Shown here: in pieces, positions 6,637-8,854 of the stretch
Layout of the letters: each line of letters starts with the position of its first letter
How positions within the stretch are numbered: position 1 is the stretch's first letter
Assembly: GCA_016776705.1 (NCBI GenBank)
Contig: JADHSW010000121.1
Coordinates: 1-8,854 of the forward strand
From: Rhodospirillales bacterium
GTDB taxonomy: Bacteria > Pseudomonadota > Alphaproteobacteria > Rhodospirillales > JABHCV01
Length of the DNA stretch: 8,854 bases
Direction: 5' to 3'
Notes under the pieces: model-generated
Databases searched by the model: none
Told to the model about the DNA's origin: nothing
Seen by the model: the letters and a program-made list of their open reading frames with translations, nothing else
Position numbers and translations under genes: made by a program

Positions 6637-7805
6637 GAATTTCTAGCCTGAACGTCAAACAGATTTTGGTATTCGTCGAGCGCGAAACGATCGGTCATAC
6701 CGGCAAGGTAATCGGCGACCGCCCGGGCGGTTTCTTGTTGGTTCGCGGTCTTGGTAATATTGCGCCATTCGGTTGGCAGGCACTCCGGTTCCTCGACCAG
6801 CAACTTGAACAACTCCTTGACCACGCGTTTGGCCTTGGATGTCATTCGGTTGAGCTTGTAATGCCGGTACATGTTTTCGAACAGAAATTTTTTCAATGCA
6901 GCGTCGTTGGCGCGCATGGATTCGGAAAAACCTGCAACAGGCCGGTTATGGGCACGAATATCATCGGGAGATTTTGCCCCCAAATCCTTAAGGCGCTTGC
7001 CGGTTTCATCCAGCAGGTCGGTCACCATGTCACCAATCATGCGCCGAACCGCCTCGTAAACAGTGCGGGACGGGTCCAGGTCCGGATATTCCTTTTTGAC
7101 TTCGGCAAAGACAGGACCGGCCAGCGGTACATCAACCAAATCATCCATGCTGAAAAGACCCGCGCGCAGTCCGTCATCGATATCATGGTTGTTGTAGGCG
7201 ACATCGTCGGCCACAGCGGCGACCTGGGCTTCGGCGCTGGCGTAGGTGGCGAGTTCAAGGTCATGGCCGGCGTTGTATTCGGATACGGCGCAGGGCAAGT
7301 CAGCTTGACCGCGATTTGCGTTCAAAAGCGGCCCGTTATGCTTGACAACCCCTTCCAGGGTTTCCCATGTCAGGTTCAGGCCCAGAAAGTCCGCATAGTG
7401 TGCCTCAAGAAAAGTCACCACCCTTAGCGACTGGGCGTTGTGATCGAAACCGCCATAGGGTTCCATCATTTCCTTCAGGGCATCCTCGCCGGCGTGACCG
7501 AAGGGCGGATGCCCAAGATCATGGGCCAGCGCCAGGGCTTCGCCCAGATCCTCGTTCAGGCCAAGGGCGCGGCAAACAGAACGGGCAATCTGCGATACTT
7601 CCAGGCTGTGGGTCAGGCGGGTGCGGAAGAAATCACCCTCGTGATTTACGAAAACCTGTGTTTTGTACTCCAGGCGCCGAAAAGCGGCCGAATGGATAAT
7701 CCGGTCGCGGTCACGCTGAAAACAGGTTCGTGTCGCGCTGTCAGGCTCATTAAACAGCCGTCCACGGCTATCTTCGGGTCGGCAGGCATAAGGTGCAATT
7801 GTCAT
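6633..7805 (-). CDS. dgt: Deoxyguanosinetriphosphate triphosphohydrolase-like protein (HD domain)
   Basis: dGTPase-type HD hydrolases cleave dNTPs to deoxynucleoside and triphosphate, trimming the dNTP pool. The 390-residue length fits the shorter 'Dgt-like' type rather than the longer enterobacterial Dgt. Visible motifs are RDRDRIIHSAAFRRLEYKTQ (31–50), then THSLEV (65–70, metal ligand His66). ALAHDLGHPPFGHAGE (92–107) supplies His95-Asp96. VADDVAY (198–204) supplies the last Asp. The HD metal site is complete. Substrate preference (dGTP only, or several dNTPs) cannot be told from sequence. It is the first gene of the minus-strand operon, and the ATG at 7803–7805 is preceded by GTAGG about 9 nt upstream. 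It overlaps argS by 4 bp (ATGA), an arrangement I know from other alphaproteobacteria. Confidence 0.93.
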   Translation of the reverse strand: MTIAPYACRPEDSRGRLFNEPDSATRTCFQRDRDRIIHSAAFRRLEYKTQVFVNHEGDFFRTRLTHSLEVSQIARSVCRALGLNEDLGEALALAHDLGHPPFGHAGEDALKEMMEPYGGFDHNAQSLRVVTFLEAHYADFLGLNLTWETLEGVVKHNGPLLNANRGQADLPCAVSEYNAGHDLELATYASAEAQVAAVADDVAYNNHDIDDGLRAGLFSMDDLVDVPLAGPVFAEVKKEYPDLDPSRTVYEAVRRMIGDMVTDLLDETGKRLKDLGAKSPDDIRAHNRPVAGFSESMRANDAALKKFLFENMYRHYKLNRMTSKAKRVVKELFKLLVEEPECLPTEWRNITKTANQQETARAVADYLAGMTDRFALDEYQNLFDVQARNS

Positions 7806-7846
7806 GGTCCGGAACCTACTAGATCAAACGGCCATTAAATAGAATT

Positions 7847-7852
7847 ATTTTA
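7847..7852 (-). promoter_or_regulatory. Candidate -10 element for the dgt operon
   Basis: TAAAAT on the minus strand (5/6 match to TATAAT) lies in an AT-rich stretch (about 7835–7865), about 41 nt before the dgt ATG. No good -35 sits at 16–18 nt; the best, TGTTCA, lies inside the inverted repeat at 7866–7877. The assignment rests on position and AT-richness and remains tentative. Confidence 0.35.
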
Positions 7853-7865
7853 TTACTGATTTTTT

Positions 7866-7877
7866 GGCTGAACAGCC
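7866..7877. repeat. Inverted repeat GGCTG-AA-CAGCC between the divergent promoters
   Basis: Two exact 5-bp arms are separated by 2 bp, with a T-run on the left (7861–7865) and CTTTG on the right. It lies between the candidate -10 elements of dgt and erpA, near where a dgt -35 box would sit. It could be an operator for an unknown dimeric regulator. The T-run precedes it on the plus strand, so it is not a terminator for either direction. Confidence 0.35.
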
Positions 7878-7892
7878 CTTTGACAAATAGAA

Positions 7893-7917
7893 AATCCTCA
7901 CTAAATCAGTAGGGCAT
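7893..7917 (+). promoter_or_regulatory. IscR-like (type 1) operator upstream of erpA
   Basis: The core CTCACTAAATCAGTAGG (7897–7913) matches 15 of 17 positions of the enterobacterial type-1 IscR core as I remember it (YYGACTRWWWYAGTCRR). Five of the eight flanking positions also fit. The two mismatches fall at mirror positions of the palindrome. It covers the -35 region of the extended -10 promoter at 7917–7925, where a bound repressor would block RNA polymerase. In E. coli, erpA is repressed by [2Fe-2S]-IscR, so the target gene agrees. IscR itself is not encoded in the window. RirA or another Rrf2-family regulator is an alternative binder. Confidence 0.5.
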
Positions 7918-7925
7918 GATATAGT
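7917..7925 (+). promoter_or_regulatory. Extended -10 promoter element for erpA–xthA
   Basis: TGATATAGT combines the extended -10 TG with a 5/6 -10 hexamer (TATAGT, 7920–7925). This would start transcription near 7932 with a leader of about 47 nt. No good -35 lies at 17 nt, as is usual for extended -10 promoters. A perfect TTGACA at 7880–7885 has only a poor partner (TAAATC, 7902–7907) at proper spacing and may mark a second, weaker start. Confidence 0.5.
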
Positions 7926-7935
7926 ATTGGACGAC

Positions 7936-7949
7936 TGGGCTTTGGCCCA
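7936..7949 (+). promoter_or_regulatory. Hairpin near the 5' end of the erpA leader
   Basis: TGGGC-TTTG-GCCCA forms a 5-bp stem with a 4-nt loop. If transcription starts near 7932, this stem sits at the very 5' end of the mRNA, where such stems can protect against decay. It is too far from the start codon to hide the ribosome binding site, and no T-run follows, so it is not a terminator. Confidence 0.35.
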
Positions 7950-7978
7950 CCGCGCAGCAACTGTGAAAGAACATCAAT

Positions 7979-8335
7979 ATGCCTGACACCAGCACCCTGA
8001 ACCCAAGTGACACCCTGGGTATTTCCGACAACGCGGCGAAACGTATCGCCCTGCTTGTGGAGATGGAAGAAACCGAGGGCACGCGCCTGCGCGTGGCGGT
8101 TTCCGGCGGCGGTTGCTCAGGTTTCCAGTACGGTTTCAGCCTGGACAGTGAAAAAAATGATGATGATCTTCTTTTCGAAAAGAACGGCATTGAAGTCGTC
8201 ATTGATGAAACATCCCTTGATTTCCTCAAAGGTTCGGAACTGGATTATGTGGAAGACCTGATTGGCTCTTATTTTGCCATGAAAAATCCGAACGCCACCT
8301 CGACCTGCGGCTGCGGCTCTTCGTTCGCCGTATAA
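7979..8335 (+). CDS. erpA: A-type iron–sulfur cluster carrier ErpA
   Basis: ErpA receives Fe–S clusters from the Isc or Suf scaffold and passes them to apo-proteins, including respiratory and isoprenoid-pathway enzymes. The 118-residue protein has the three invariant ligand cysteines: Cys46 in VSGGGCSGFQYGF and Cys110/Cys112 in NPNATSTCGCGSSF. The GGGCSGFQYGF and DYVEDLIGSYFAMKNPNA stretches are closer to ErpA than to IscA or SufA as I know them. The first 12 residues are variable. The ATG at 7979 is the first in-frame start consistent with family length, with only a weak GAAAGA ribosome binding site. It is the first plus-strand gene, divergent from dgt, and carries the IscR-like box in its promoter. 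xthA follows after 3 bp, so the two are probably co-transcribed. Confidence 0.93.
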   Translation: MPDTSTLNPSDTLGISDNAAKRIALLVEMEETEGTRLRVAVSGGGCSGFQYGFSLDSEKNDDDLLFEKNGIEVVIDETSLDFLKGSELDYVEDLIGSYFAMKNPNATSTCGCGSSFAV

Positions 8336-8338
8336 AGT

Positions 8339-8854
8339 ATGACCCGTATCGCAAGCTGGAATGTCAATTCCGTCAAAGCCCGACTTGAGTGTGTGCAGCG
8401 CTGGCTAAAAGAAGCCTCGCCCGATATCGCCCTGTTGCAGGAATTGAAGTGCGTTGACGAGGCATTCCCCCGCCTCGAGATCGAATCCCTGGGTTATAAC
8501 GTCGCCACGGTTGGACAAAAAACCTACAACGGCGTCGCCATCCTGTCGAAATTCCCCATTGATGTGGAACTGACGGCCCTGCCCGGTGACGCAACCGATG
8601 CGCAGGCCCGCTATATCGAGGCCTTCACGGGATCGGTGAGGGTTGGCTGCATCTATCTTCCCAATGGCAACCCGATTCCCGGCGAGAAATTCGACTACAA
8701 ACTGCGATGGATGGAACGCCTGTACACCCACGCCAGGAATCTTTTGAAGGGCGAAGACGCCTTTGTGCTGGGCGGCGACTACAACGTCATCCCTGAAGAC
8801 GGCGATGTACACAACCCGCAGGCTTTCGCAAATGACGCCCTGTTCCAGCCGGAA
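8339..8854 (+). CDS. xthA: Exonuclease III / AP endonuclease, XthA-like (N-terminal 172 codons, cut by window edge)
   Basis: Exonuclease III-family enzymes cut DNA at abasic sites and remove 3' blocking groups in base-excision repair. The visible part, MTRIASWNVNSVKARL onward, is in frame to the last base. Family residues are present: Asn8 in SWNVNS, the metal-binding Glu35 in LLQELK, NGVAILSK (64–71), Tyr106 in IYLPNGNP, and Asp147/Asn149 in GGDYNVIP. These line up with E. coli XthA N7, E34, Y109, D151 and N153. The C-terminal catalytic His and Asp lie beyond the edge, at about 260 residues in the family. The ATG is 3 bp after the erpA stop with no strong ribosome binding site, so translation is probably coupled and expression shared with erpA. 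Confidence 0.93.
   Translation, partial: MTRIASWNVNSVKARLECVQRWLKEASPDIALLQELKCVDEAFPRLEIESLGYNVATVGQKTYNGVAILSKFPIDVELTALPGDATDAQARYIEAFTGSVRVGCIYLPNGNPIPGEKFDYKLRWMERLYTHARNLLKGEDAFVLGGDYNVIPEDGDVHNPQAFANDALFQPE

Noticed and set aside
6666..7427. A 253-codon plus-strand open frame antisense to dgt
   Set aside because: The dgt frame carries a complete HD metal site. The antisense frame has only repeated hydrophobic codons from the opposite strand and no ribosome binding site or family signature.
7806..7816. Near-palindrome GGTCCGGAACC next to the dgt start, which might hide its ribosome binding site
   Set aside because: The possible RNA stem is only 3–4 bp including a G-U pair, too weak to argue for regulation.
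8405..8812. A 135-codon minus-strand open frame at the right end
   Set aside because: The plus strand here is an unbroken exonuclease III frame with its catalytic residues; the minus frame is its shadow.
1..8854. Search for mobile elements, tRNA or rRNA genes, CRISPR repeats, toxin–antitoxin pairs or defence genes
   Set aside because: Nothing on either strand fits; the window is filled with recognised housekeeping genes and short gaps.

Overview
This window is a compact housekeeping region from an alphaproteobacterium. I infer the class from the gene order argS – SPOR protein – nagZ – scpA – scpB – tatA – tatB, which I know from alphaproteobacterial chromosomes. The TatA, ErpA and SPOR-protein sequences look rhodospirillalean or a related order, and base composition is moderately GC-rich. 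I cannot name the genus. I see no mobile element, tRNA, rRNA, CRISPR array, phage gene or sign of recent transfer.

Layout. Positions 1–7805 are all minus-strand, read from right to left: dgt (dNTP triphosphohydrolase), argS (arginyl-tRNA synthetase), a bitopic SPOR-domain envelope protein, nagZ (peptidoglycan-recycling beta-N-acetylglucosaminidase), an M50/S2P-type membrane metalloprotease, scpA and scpB (condensin partners of SMC). After a 143-bp gap come tatA and the first 60 codons of tatB, which runs off the left edge. From dgt to scpB the junctions are ATGA or TAATG overlaps, a 1-bp gap at the GTG start of nagZ, or an 18-bp gap. This points to one translationally coupled transcript. tatA/tatB may have a separate promoter.

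Positions 7806–7978 form the only divergent intergenic region. To its right, on the plus strand, are erpA (A-type Fe–S carrier) and, 3 bp downstream, the first 172 codons of an xthA-like exonuclease III, cut by the right edge. The gap holds candidate promoters for both directions, a 5+2+5 inverted repeat and, just upstream of an extended -10 element for erpA, a sequence close to the enterobacterial type-1 IscR operator. This is the most interesting regulatory signal in the window.

Functionally the operon joins nucleotide supply, aminoacyl-tRNA supply, cell-wall recycling and binding, membrane proteolysis, chromosome segregation and folded-protein export. The divergent pair joins Fe–S maturation and abasic-site repair. 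I found no undescribed multi-gene system. The points worth a second look are the IscR-like box, a conserved non-SPOR block in the SPOR protein, an odd start–stop junction at nagZ, and intercistronic or intragenic hairpins.
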